From contig NC_087083.1 in NCBI RefSeq assembly GCF_026151205.1, forward strand, positions 11,344,944 through 11,408,943: a stretch of 64,000 nt of DNA, written 5' to 3'. This DNA comes from Bolinopsis microptera (Eukaryota > Ctenophora > Tentaculata > Lobata > Bolinopsidae). Numbering within the stretch: position 1 is the first letter of the stretch; every line of letters starts with the position of its first letter. Made by a program: the position numbers and the translations under genes. This document shows, piece by piece, positions 25,457 through 35,920 of the stretch. The notes under the pieces were generated by a model. The model ran no database searches and was not told the origin of the DNA. It saw only the letters and a program-made list of their open reading frames with translations.

Positions 25457-27358
25457 ATGAAGATTGACAAGTTATTACAACTGATGGTAATGTTCGTCAT
25501 AACTATTCAGACCGGTCGCGGTAAGTCTTTTGTTGTTTACTTAAAGAAGATATCTTAAAACTGTAGGTAATTAGACGATTGTGTCAATGGGAATAGTCTA
25601 CTTTAAAAAATATATATTTGTGCCTCGCCCCCTGTCCACAGACACAGATCTTGATGCCTTAGTGTGTACTTGTGAATAAACAGCTATATTTATAACTGAA
25701 GCAAATTTTGCAACAGCTAAAAACTCAAAATATTTACCAGAATTAAAATCTTGCTAACTTTAATATGACTGTATTTAAATTGTTTTTGCAGCATCAGAGG
25801 AGCAGTTGACTATAGAAAGATCAGTATCGTTTAACCACCAATTCAACAACATTGCTGCAAAGGCACATGATGGAGACTATCAAACCTGGTACGGCGTAAA
25901 AGATGGAGCAGTGGCTGGGAACTTTCTGAAGTTATATCTCTCACGAGCTTATAGCATCGGAGAAGTTAAGATGATCATGAGAGCTAAAAGTAGTTTTGTC
26001 AAAAAGATGAAGAATACAGAAGTTAGGGTTTACTCTACTGTGAATGGAGAAACTGACGTTTCGAGTTGCGGAAAAATATCTAGTAATGAATTTTACATTG
26101 TCCTGTTTGTGAAATGTCTCTTAAATGTTTAAAGTTTATTGATAACTAAATAACTGAGCATAATTGATAACGCAACTCTCACCAAGATCTTTAGAAGATG
26201 ATTAATGACACTACACCAATTACAGAGAAGAATCCCTTGAACAATTATACTATAGAAGGTCTGACCTACTCTCTGAACTGTGACGGTGTAGTGGGGGACA
26301 TGCTGTACCTGACTGACCTGGATTATGATGCTGAATTTGGTCACAATATTGCTGAAGTCGAGATATTAGGGTCAGGTAGGTGCTATCATGAGATAGATAA
26401 ATATTTGAGTAATTCGACGTAGTATAAAATTACGATAATCATATTTTCGACGGCAGATTAAAACGAACACAATATTTCTGAGTATAAAAAATATAAATTA
26501 TACATCATCGTCGCAATAAAACGATTTCGCAATTGTTTCAGATAATTTGCCGATAGTAAAATCTGAGGCAGAAAGCTGGTACAGAGATGACTTGCATGAA
26601 AAGTTTGCACCTAATAAATCTTATGACGGGGATTACACGACTAGATATGGCGTGAAGGACTTATTTGCAGATGGAAACTTCTTGAAGCTGTTTCTGTCAC
26701 AAAAGTACAGAATAAGCACCGTGAAGCTTACTAACATGAAGAAAGGTTGCTGTGAGGGTAGAATACTTGGCACAGTGGTCATGGTGTACTCAACTGAGGG
26801 GGAGGAAGAAACGAAAGTAGCAAACTGTGGTGAAAAAATAACAGGTTAATTTTTTGACCTTGAACTTTGATCCTCTTTGAATAATCTAACTGAATCTCTG
26901 CAGTTCAGAATAGACGGTATTTTTTAATAATTTCTCTGAAAGTACCCGGAAATTAATTTGAACGCCCTCTAGTGCTCACGTGATGTCCGAAAGAATAAAT
27001 TCCGATAAGGTTTATTATTTTAGTATTAAGCATGACCTTTACTTATATTTTATTAAACCAGAGTACGACGACAGTGTAGAGCTCCAGACATTCTCTCTAC
27101 GCTGTAACGGAGCAGCGGGGGACATGATCTACATCACTGATACGGAGGCGGAAAGATACGGTCACTCTATATCTGAAGTGTTTGTAATAGAATCTACACA
27201 ACCCATGCGTGGTAAGTTGCGCGAAACTGAAAAACCGGTGCTATGGTTTCATTAATATGATATCATAGACACCACGAACGGCTGCAGAGCAAGCAATCCC
27301 AAACTCCGCCTTCAAAACAGGGTATCCGCGCAGCTTAGATGTAATTTTACTTAACTAA
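25457..27358 (+). CDS. Secreted protein with two galactose-binding (F5/8C or F-type-lectin-like) modules
   Basis: Exons 25457-25520 (signal peptide, MKIDKLLQLMVMFVITIQTG), 25792-26082, 26226-26375, 26542-26844 and 27062-27211, all joined in phase 1. A possible last exon 27288-27358 ends in TAA and completes a frame of 342 aa. Exons 2+3 and 4+5 encode the same module: DGDYQTWYGVKD or DGDYTTRYGVKD, then NFLKL and YxI, then VYST and a CG, then LxC with GDMxYxTD and an EV near the end. Module 2 has KGCCEGRIL, like the DCCxxR motif of fucolectin/pentraxin-type domains; module 1 has lost both Cys. The family assignment rests on these motifs alone. The product is probably extracellular and glycan- or surface-binding. 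The last exon is weak (76-nt intron); an AATAAA lies near 27507. Confidence 0.68.
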
Positions 27359-27971
27359 GATATCAAACGTGGGCAGCCCAATCATGTTGATTCGGAAGTC
27401 TTGCTGAAGCAAATATGTGTCTCCTTTTTTTGCGGTGTAAAACATCATCACCATTTTTGTAATCATAATTTTTGATTTTCCTTTTTAGATTATATTAGTA
27501 TTCAATAATAAATCGTAAAAGCAAATCGTAGTTTTCCTGGATCCAGTCATTAATCATAGGACATTATACAATAGTTGATCATGGTTACAGCACACACACA
27601 CACACCAGAGCCTCGATAATGGCAGTTTTTACTCTTTCTTGGTTAATTTCTTTGACTATTCACTCACCTCGGTTCCGGTAACATTTCCTCACTTCAAGAA
27701 TATCATATAATTAACATTCCTTAGTCAGTTGTTAAATACGCTGCGAACAGAGGTATTGGACTCTGGGCAGAGGCAAATAACGTTTCAATTCACGTAACGA
27801 CATCGTTCATGAGTTTTAAACTTATCAAAAGGGTGGAAAAGCCCTTGTGTTTATACCCGAAGCACGTATGTATTGACTAAAATAATGACAGTACAACAGA
27901 GTTCAGAGTAACATTACAACAAACCGAAAATAACGAGTGTATCGCTATTATAGCACCTGAAACTAGGCTCT

Positions 27972-28025
<54 letters not shown>

Positions 28026-28333
28026 CTATAGTCCCCCCGTGTCTCTCCACCTCTGACTCCCGAAATATTAACATTGTACATTTTCAGTCAACAACAATGT
28101 ATATTTTAGTCATTTATCGGGTGCAGGAGCAATAGTAACAGCTGGTGTGTATAAAATACTAAAATACTCCGCCAACATCATTACAGACCCCATATTTCCC
28201 TGTAATTAAACAGTGCAAGTGACTAGTTAAAGTCAGCACCTTGTCAATAAAAAAGATCTGGTAACCATGGTTACATGCTCTGGTAACCATGGTTACGTGC
28301 TCCTTTGATTTTATGGTCTTCGGATGATTGTCC
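27359..28333. other. Spacer with CT run and duplicated palindrome
   Basis: No gene seen. It holds a (CT)n run at about 27970-28022 and two adjacent copies of TGGTAACCATGGTTAC at about 28258-28298, a near-perfect palindrome resembling an RFX X-box. Confidence 0.6.
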
Positions 28334-29645
28334 ACTACACTACACTAGACTACACTACACTACACTACACTACACTACACTACACTACACTACACTACAC
28401 TACACTACACTACACTACACTACACTACACTACACTACACTACACTAGACTACACTAGACTACACTACACTACACTACACTACACTACACTACACTACAC
28501 TACACTACACTACACTACACTACACTACACTACACTACACTACACTACACTAGACTACACTACACTACACTACACTACACTACACTACACTACACTACAC
28601 TACACTACACTACACTACACTACACTACACTACACTACACTACACTACACTAGACTACACTAGACTACACTAGACTACACTACACTACACTACACTACAC
28701 TACACTACACTACACTACACTACACTACACTACACTACACTACACTACACTACACTAGACTACACTACACTACACTACACTACACTACACTACACTACAC
28801 TACACTACACTACACTACACTACACTACACTACACTACACTACACTACACTACACTACACTACACTACACGACACTACACTACACTACACTACACTACAC
28901 TACACTACACTACACTACACTACACTACACTACACTACACTACACTACACTAGACTACACTAGACTACACTACACTACACTACACTACACTACACTAGAC
29001 TACACTAGACTACACTACACTAGACTACACTACACTACACTACACTACACTACACTACACTACACTACACTACACTACACTACACTACACTACACTACAC
29101 TACACTACACTACACTACACTACACTACACTACACTACACTACACGACACTACACTACACTACACTACACTACACTACACTACACTAGACTACACTACAC
29201 TACACTACACTACACTACACTACACTACACTACACTACACTACACTACACTACACTACACTACACTACACTACACTACACTACACTACACTACACTACAC
29301 TACACTACACTACACTACACTACACTACACTACACTACACTACACTACACTACACTACACTACACTACACTACACTACACTACACTACACTACACTACAC
29401 TACACTACACTACACTACACTACACTACACTACACTACACTACACTACACTACACTACACTACACTACACTACACTACACTACACTACACTACACTACAC
29501 TACACTACACTACACTACACTACACTACACTACACTACACTACACTACACTACACTACACTACACTACACTACACTACACTACACTACACTACACTACAC
29601 TACACTACACTACACTACACTACACTACACTACACTACACTACAC
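28334..29645. repeat. (CTACA)n pentanucleotide array
   Basis: About 1.3 kb of period-5 repeat, roughly 260 units, with scattered TAGAC and CGACA variants concentrated in the left two-thirds. The right third is almost perfect. Array length in the assembly may be approximate. Confidence 0.97.
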
Positions 29646-29760
29646 GGGGATACTGGGAACGTTAAGGATCAAGTCGATTGAAAATTGCAAGTCGAGGGTC
29701 ATGTTATACTTATTGCGTAGATCAGGACCCAAAGTGTCAATTAGTGTCTCACCTTATGTA

Positions 29761-29825
29761 CCGGGTGATATTACTCCCATGATAAGTACACTTTACTTTT
29801 ATCATGGGAGCAATATCACCCAGTA
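29761..29825. repeat. Fold-back element
   Basis: GGGTGATATTACTCCCATGA pairs with TCATGGGAGCAATATCACCC across a short loop, a stem of about 23 bp with one mismatch. It may be a small palindromic MITE. Confidence 0.8.
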
Positions 29826-30219
29826 AATATCTAAATAGGTAAAGGCAGGTTTTAATTTGGTTTATACTCTAAACCAGGTAAAGGCAGATTAAAATCGAGA
29901 GGTCGGGTAAATTGTGGACACAGCGATTGTAATATGATTGTGTGCGCAGTGTACGTGTATTTAAAACGGTACAAGGTGGTTAAAGATACTGGGACCATAT
30001 ATCTGTCATAAAAGCATAAATATTATATTGAATATCATAACTTAAAGCAGTAGTAGTAAACGTGCGATGGGGTGGCATGAGCCTTAATAAGATATTGTAT
30101 AAATTTATGATAATCATATATTCAACAATATCAATAAATATTATCATTACGATTGCTCCCCGTTCACACTTAATATGAAAATAAAATTATTTATTGATTC
30201 TATCCGGGAATAGCACACA

Positions 30220-30262
30220 CCTTGTACCTGATCTATATCAGCTTATCAGGTACAAGCTTACA
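30220..30262. repeat. Fold-back sequence
   Basis: CTTGTACCTGAT pairs with ATCAGGTACAAG, with an outer partial pairing CACCTTG/CAAGGTG. It lies in non-coding AT-rich DNA. Confidence 0.7.
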
Positions 30263-30524
30263 AGGTGTTAGTGAATATAAACCTTAGCAATCTGCATTTA
30301 TACCAACGAACTCCGAAATATTCACACTGTTTTTTTACGCTTAAATTTTAGGACGAATAAAATTTCATTTGGAAAGAAGGCAGACAAAGTAAAGTATTGT
30401 TGTGTCTAGCGCGATTTTTCATTTTTTCCACAAAGAGCTTATCTTCAATCTTGGAATGATGTTTTATTCATTTTTGGTAAAAGGGCATCGAATCATTGCA
30501 AGGATCAATTCAACCAATTTAGTC

Positions 30525-30673
30525 CAGGGACAAAAGGATTTCGCGATTATTTTGGCCAAAAATCGCGATACCGCGAATTACATTTCGCGGTATATTAAAC
30601 TATACATAAAATTTGTCGCAAATAATGGGATAAATCGCGATTCCGTACATGCCGCGATTTCCTTTTGTCCCTG
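30525..30673. mobile_element. 149-bp hAT-type MITE with 8-bp TSD
   Basis: Terminal inverted repeats start CAGGGACAAAAGGA on both strands. Flanks are an exact 8-bp duplication, ATTTAGTC, at 30517-30524 and 30674-30681. CAGRG-type ends with 8-bp TSDs are the hallmark of hAT transposons. The interior is made of repeated TCGCGA-type words and encodes nothing. A related partial copy starts at 62287. Confidence 0.88.
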
Positions 30674-31184
30674 ATTTAGTCGGATCAGTAAAGGGAACGA
30701 TCAGTGATTATCTACAACATCTTTTATAATCACCAGCTGGTATGGTACTTGTATCTTAGTATTAATTTAACTGGTGTTTTGCTTTGTCGGGTTTACCTGA
30801 TTACCTGTCTCATTCTTATAATTGATAATAGTGGTACTAATACATTAATTGATAATTATAGTGGTATTATAATTGGTGGAACTAATTCTTAGTATAACTG
30901 CTCTCTTTTGTTAGTCCAATTATCATACTATCACGCTATTATAATTGACAATACTATAATAGTGGTACTAATCCAATAATTGATAATAGTGGCACCAATA
31001 GTGGAACTAATTCTCAGTATTGCTGCTCTTTTTTGTTTGTCCAATTATCATACAGGAAAATGCTGCCCCGGTGTGCAGCAGCAACCAGGTTATATAATGA
31101 TTGCGATACACCGTTATAATTGGTAAAGTGTTAAGCTGCATCGCTTGATATCTTCGACATTCTCTTCACTGCGTTTCTGTTAAA

Positions 31185-31253
31185 ATGTACCGAGATTTCT
31201 TTGTTATTGTTGTCGTGTTCGTTATGGACTTGTCGGAGAGTCATTCTAGAAAG
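31185..31253 (+). CDS. Leader exon 1: signal peptide, phase-0 donor
   Basis: ATG followed by 23 codons (MYRDFFVIVVVFVMDLSESH then SRK) ending exactly at AAG/GTAGGC. A hydrophobic core is followed by a polar end, typical of a secretory leader. It is clearly homologous to the exon at 32244 (shared M-x-R start, VFxMD core, RK end, and similar sequence just upstream and into the intron). No second exon of its own was found before the next leader. Confidence 0.5.
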
Positions 31254-32243
31254 GTAGGCTTTTATTAAACTGATTTTGAACATGATATGATTTTGTTTTG
31301 TGGTTTTGATTGATCATGAGATGATTAAATTGTTAATTTGATTCAACGTTGTTAATACTAACACTACGTTTATTATAGTAGGACTACTATAATACTACTA
31401 AAAAATACTAACACTGCTGTACTAACAATTGATTTCAAGTACTGAAATTCATCAAATAGATTTATAATCAAAAATTTCAACAAACTTAAGAATCTGGATG
31501 TTTTGTATATTTGGCTTCACATTTGTGAAACAGTATTTCCTTGTGTTTGACATCTCATAACACATCCTCTTTCATTGATGCTTGGTATATTGTACAAACA
31601 TCAAAAATACTAATTGAAAGGCCATTTACATAATACATCTTCAGTAAAAAAAAGTTATCAATTTTATTCCAATTTCATACAAAAAGAATGAAAATATTTA
31701 CAAGTACAAAGGAATGTAATTTAGGATAATTTTTGCATACCAATTTTGCACATTCAGTTCGTTATACTACACTCCCTTTTGTAAAACGACCAAGTAAAAT
31801 AATTCCATGAATAAGACCGTACGTGTAAAGTGTATCGAAATTTGAAGCTAAGCCAGGAAACGTTAATAAGGACCAATTTATTATTTTTCTCAGAAACTGG
31901 TACATATTTGCATATGTGCATGTTTAAGCATATTTGTATACTAAACTTAATTTTGGTTTTTAAATTGTAGGCGTGTCATTAGTATAAATCAGTGACTTTA
32001 TTAAACCTCCCAAAAATCAAACCAATTTTTTTTTGGCTTACATTTTTTTGGCTTAAAATGTCGTGCACCAAAGCAAATCTAATCAAATTTGTAATTTGTT
32101 GATCTGAGATATGAAAGAATGACCAAATAACATGATATATCATGAGTACATCAAAAGGCAATTTGCCTAAAAAGTGGTTTTCAAACTTAACAGTTTATTT
32201 GTTTCCACACACTTTTTCCAGTATCCGCTGCGTTTCTGTAAAA

Positions 32244-32321
32244 ATGCACAGAGAAAATTTCTGGGCGTTTGGTATTGTTTTAGTCTTCACGATGGACATG
32301 TGCGAGACTCACTTTAGAAAG
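32244..32321 (+). CDS. Leader exon 2: signal peptide, phase-0 donor
   Basis: 26 codons from ATG to AAG/GTAGGT (core FGIVLVFTMDM, end THFRK). It is a paralogue of the exon at 31185. If unspliced, the frame runs on to a TGA at about 32460 and would give a 73-aa protein with a Cys-rich end (KNCYNCPTC). So a small secreted peptide is an alternative reading. Confidence 0.5.
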
Positions 32322-33080
32322 GTAGGTTTTTATCAAATTTTAGATCAAATGATTATGCCTCAACACACCTTCAATGCCTTGTGCTACGATGCTCAGAAGA
32401 GGTTTCGAGATAAATATCGCGGGAAAGTCATGAAAAATTGCTACAATTGCCCGACCTGTTGAACATGGATCAACGTCAGGTCACGGCATTTTGTGTTTCA
32501 TGTTTTAAACTGAGGCAAGTTAAGAAAAAGGCAGCAGATACCTAACAGCTGTCGCAGTTGGTATTGAAAACATTTTGCAAAACAAAACCATTTTTGGAAG
32601 TTTAACAGATTTTGACCAATTCGTGCTTCTTTGTCAAAAGTTCACTCTTCGCAAACGTAATAATTGGCTAACTAAATAAAAACATGATATACATCATAAC
32701 GGAATAATTGGATAACTAAATAAAAATTTTATACATCAGCCAGCGCCCAGCAGTTTCCTCCAGATTTCAGATTATGTAATGTTCCAGCTTTTTTCCAGCT
32801 TTTTTCTAGCTTTTTTTAGCTTTTTCTCCAGCTTTTTTTCTAGTCCTTTTAGTTGTCGAATTTACGAACAATCGTTAGCTTGGAAAACAAATAATTATAA
32901 GTTGTATCACAACGTCTTGCTTTGTATAGAGCTTTTTGAAAATTTCTGAAACCATATTTGTCTCAATAGAAATTATAAATTTTGTACATTCTGTACATTT
33001 TATACATTTTGTGTTGTTTAATGTTTATAGAAAGTTCTTGATGACACCCAATAAAACGTAGAAATATTTTTGTGTATGCA

Positions 33081-33186
33081 ACTTGATAATAAACTTGATA
33101 ATAAACTTGATAATAAACTTGATAATAAACTTGATAATAAACTTGATAATAAACTTGATAATAAACTTGATAATAAACTTGATAAT
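33081..33186. repeat. 12-bp minisatellite
   Basis: Nine near-perfect copies of CTTGATAATAAA. Frames on both strands stay open because 12 is a multiple of three. Confidence 0.95.
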
Positions 33187-33531
33187 CATTACGTTATACG
33201 CGGTCTCCAACATGATCATCGTGTACTGCAGGACCACACGTATTGTAGATTTAAATGTCAATGTTTAATAATAACTTATATTATAACTTAACTTGTACTT
33301 TACAATTCCTAATTTGAACTCTTTAACAGCACACAGCGAGGTTTATACATTTCACATTATGGTAGTCAACATCATTGAGCACCGCTTGTACTGCTCACGC
33401 CATAATCCATGTGCATCAGTAATTTGTGCAAAATGACTTGCAAGTTTGTACATTAATCAATAATTTGACTCGCGCTATAAATTGTGACACCTTTAGTATT
33501 ACACTCTATTTGCATGTGTCGTGTTATGGTT

Positions 33532-33552
33532 TATATATATATATATATATTA
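33532..33552. repeat. (TA)n at the 3' side of the Penelope-like element
   Basis: A run of about 10 TA units, matched by a second (AT)n run at 35899-35920 on the other side of the element. Confidence 0.85.
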
Positions 33553-35898
33553 TTAGTTAGCCACAACTATCAGTAAAACAACGCCTTGACTTCAAATGTC
33601 GGTAAAATGTACCTTTACAGTCATCCTGATATAAAGACATGTTAGTAAATTTATTCAAAATATCAATCCATCAATCAATCAAATAAAAGAAGTTTAAAAT
33701 TTAGAAATTTTTGTAACTCAGCAATTCAAGTTATGGTGGGTTTAAATCCCAAATGAGTGGTAGAGGTGAGAAAATAAAATATGCAAGAAGAAAATCATCT
33801 TTCTTCTCTAACGTTCATCCCTCCAAAGTGCTTTAAAGTTTTAAGCTGGTTTTGCCAAAAGTTCTCCCTTTGTTTACAAATACTTAGTCTATCCTGGGCA
33901 CATTGCTCAAAATTCCCAACGTCAACTTGCTCTATAATAGAAACATTAATGTCCTTACTTAAAGTACTGGTAAACAACTTAGTGGTTGTACGGTCAAGAT
34001 TGTGCAAAATCTCATTATCTATAAAATGGCAGGAAAGTTCACAAGTCCTTCTTTGAGTTTTAATGTGGGATTTATGGTTCCTAAATCTAACCTTTAAAGA
34101 GTCTGAAGTACATCCTATATAACTTAACTTACAAGTATTATCATTAACTATGTACACAACATTTTTGGTATCACAGTCCAATCGTCCTTTGATACTGAAT
34201 ACTTGGTTGGTGTGGAAACTGCCGATTGTGGTTGATGGTTTCAGGAAGTTTTTGCAGAGATCACATTTCTTAGCACAAGGGAAGCAACCTCCAGAATCAG
34301 AATCCTCAGCTGTGTCTGGAGAGGCGTGGCCTGGATCTTCTACAGCTGGCTCTTCAACAGGAGGGAGTTTGCTATGAATAAGAATCTCATGAAGTGTTTT
34401 TGTCCCTCTAAAAGAGGTAAAAATACCATCAGGGTCAATCACCTTGCAAAGCTCGAGATCTAGACGGAGGATGTGCTTGTGGGAGTTAAGTATCCGTCCT
34501 ATGTTGGGGAGACCTGGGTTGAAATCTGTTACAAGGGGAATGAGTCTCCCTTTGCTACTGTCATCCTCCTTATGTCTCTGTTGTTGATAGTAGGAGAGCC
34601 TGCTCTTGGTTTCCACTTTATTAAAGGCCTGGTTAATTAAGCTATTGCTATAACCTCTTGCCACAAGATAGCTTGTGTATTGTGCTCGTGCTTGTATGTA
34701 CTCATCATGCTCAGAAGTAAGTTTAAAGATTCTAAGTGCAGTGCTATAAGGTATGTTTTTTATGGTATGTGTAGGATGGCAAGAGGTGGGAACTAGGAAG
34801 GCATGGTCATCACATGGCTTACTGTAAGGTTTGGTATGTAGTTGGCCTGCTTTCATGTATATAAAAGTGTCTAAGAATTCAGTGCCCTCTAATGAAGCTT
34901 TCAACGTGAATTTTATGCCTGGCATTCTAGAATTGAGCCATAAGTGGAATTCCTCGAGCATTTCCTGTCCATGGGTCCAAGGGACATACACATCATCGCG
35001 GTATCTGGCCCATAGGAGAGGAGGGTGGCTCCAAGTCCCCTCCATGACATCTCTGTCTATCTTGTCGATGGCTGTATCTGCATAAGCACAAGCGTTCTTT
35101 GGTCCCATTGCAGTTCCTTTTTTCTGCTTGTATATGACACCTTCAAACTCTGTTATGTTGTTGTCTAGAGTTGTCTCTAAGGCATCTATTATACAATCTG
35201 TAGAGAGTATTGGGTCCTCTCTCTTGTCTAAATGGAGCCTACATTGTTCCAATCCTACCTCCTTTTGGATACTCGGGAACATAGCCTCTATGTCAAAGGA
35301 TGCGTGAATAACTGTCTTGCCCTCAAGGGATTTAGAGTTATTCAAGTCATCGAGTTTTCCTAGTATATGATTATTGTCCTGGATGGCATATTTTAGATCA
35401 ACCTTAGTAAGCTCATACGCTGTAAGTGCAGAGAGATTCTTGATTGCTGATGCGCATCCTGTGCTAATCATACGACCAGGGTAGTTCTTCTCTGGCTTGT
35501 GTGCTTTGGGGTTGACATAGTTGTTCCCGGGCTTACAAAAGTCATCAGGTGTAACCCATTGGTAGACCTTTTCCGTTAGACCAGGTTCTTCTTGATACTT
35601 TGCTATCCAATCTGAAATTGCTAGCTTTGTAGCATGCTCGGCTTCTTCTTTCTGAACAGTGTCAAAGGTTTCTGCATCTAGGTGTTCTTCAACCCTCTTG
35701 ATGTAGTCTTCTCGGTCTAAAAAGAAGTATTGTGAACCTTTGTCAGCTGGTCTGATGACAACATCTTTCCACTTTGCCATATCTGATAAGGCTTTTCTGG
35801 ATTCTACTGGGATATTGTCAGGAAGCTTAGATCTGGTAGAGCTGTTTGTTTGTAACAGGTCTTTTGTTACTCTCTCTATGTAAAGCTCTAAACAGTGG
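33553..35898 (-). mobile_element. Penelope-like retroelement, probably 5'-truncated
   Basis: The body between two (TA)n runs. It contains one long minus-strand ORF with reverse transcriptase and GIY-YIG domains, followed by about 240 bp of 3' untranslated sequence. The ORF is open right up to the microsatellite at 35899, so its 5' part is missing. The (TA)n on both sides could be a microsatellite target duplicated on insertion. Confidence 0.75.
33795..35897 (-). CDS. Penelope-like RT with GIY-YIG endonuclease, 5' partial
   Basis: This enzyme copies element RNA into DNA at a nick made by its own endonuclease. The internal ATG at 35780 gives 661 aa, but the frame stays open about 39 codons further upstream, so the true start is lost. 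Counting from that Met, RPADKGS is at 10-16, motif A FDIEAMFPSI at 162-171, motif B GTAMGPKNA at 222-230, the catalytic RYRDD at 259-263 and EFLD at 301-304. A Cys cluster CFPCAKKCDLC is at 499-509. The GIY-YIG part has VVYIV at 541-545, YIGCT at 554-558 and RFRNH at 565-569. That order is diagnostic of endonuclease-bearing Penelope-like elements. There are no internal stops, so the copy is young or recently inserted. The clade was not determined. Confidence 0.9.
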   Translation of the reverse strand, partial: HCLELYIERVTKDLLQTNSSTRSKLPDNIPVESRKALSDMAKWKDVVIRPADKGSQYFFLDREDYIKRVEEHLDAETFDTVQKEEAEHATKLAISDWIAKYQEEPGLTEKVYQWVTPDDFCKPGNNYVNPKAHKPEKNYPGRMISTGCASAIKNLSALTAYELTKVDLKYAIQDNNHILGKLDDLNNSKSLEGKTVIHASFDIEAMFPSIQKEVGLEQCRLHLDKREDPILSTDCIIDALETTLDNNITEFEGVIYKQKKGTAMGPKNACAYADTAIDKIDRDVMEGTWSHPPLLWARYRDDVYVPWTHGQEMLEEFHLWLNSRMPGIKFTLKASLEGTEFLDTFIYMKAGQLHTKPYSKPCDDHAFLVPTSCHPTHTIKNIPYSTALRIFKLTSEHDEYIQARAQYTSYLVARGYSNSLINQAFNKVETKSRLSYYQQQRHKEDDSSKGRLIPLVTDFNPGLPNIGRILNSHKHILRLDLELCKVIDPDGIFTSFRGTKTLHEILIHSKLPPVEEPAVEDPGHASPDTAEDSDSGGCFPCAKKCDLCKNFLKPSTTIGSFHTNQVFSIKGRLDCDTKNVVYIVNDNTCKLSYIGCTSDSLKVRFRNHKSHIKTQRRTCELSCHFIDNEILHNLDRTTTKLFTSTLSKDINVSIIEQVDVGNFEQCAQDRLSICKQRENFWQNQLKTLKHFGGMNVREER

Positions 35899-35920
35899 TT
35901 ATATATATATATATATATAT
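35899..35920. repeat. (AT)n at the 5' side of the Penelope-like element
   Basis: About 11 AT units directly abutting the open reading frame of the element. Confidence 0.85.

Noticed and set aside
33025-33291. KLDN and IIKF repeat ORFs
   Set aside because: By-products of the 12-bp minisatellite.
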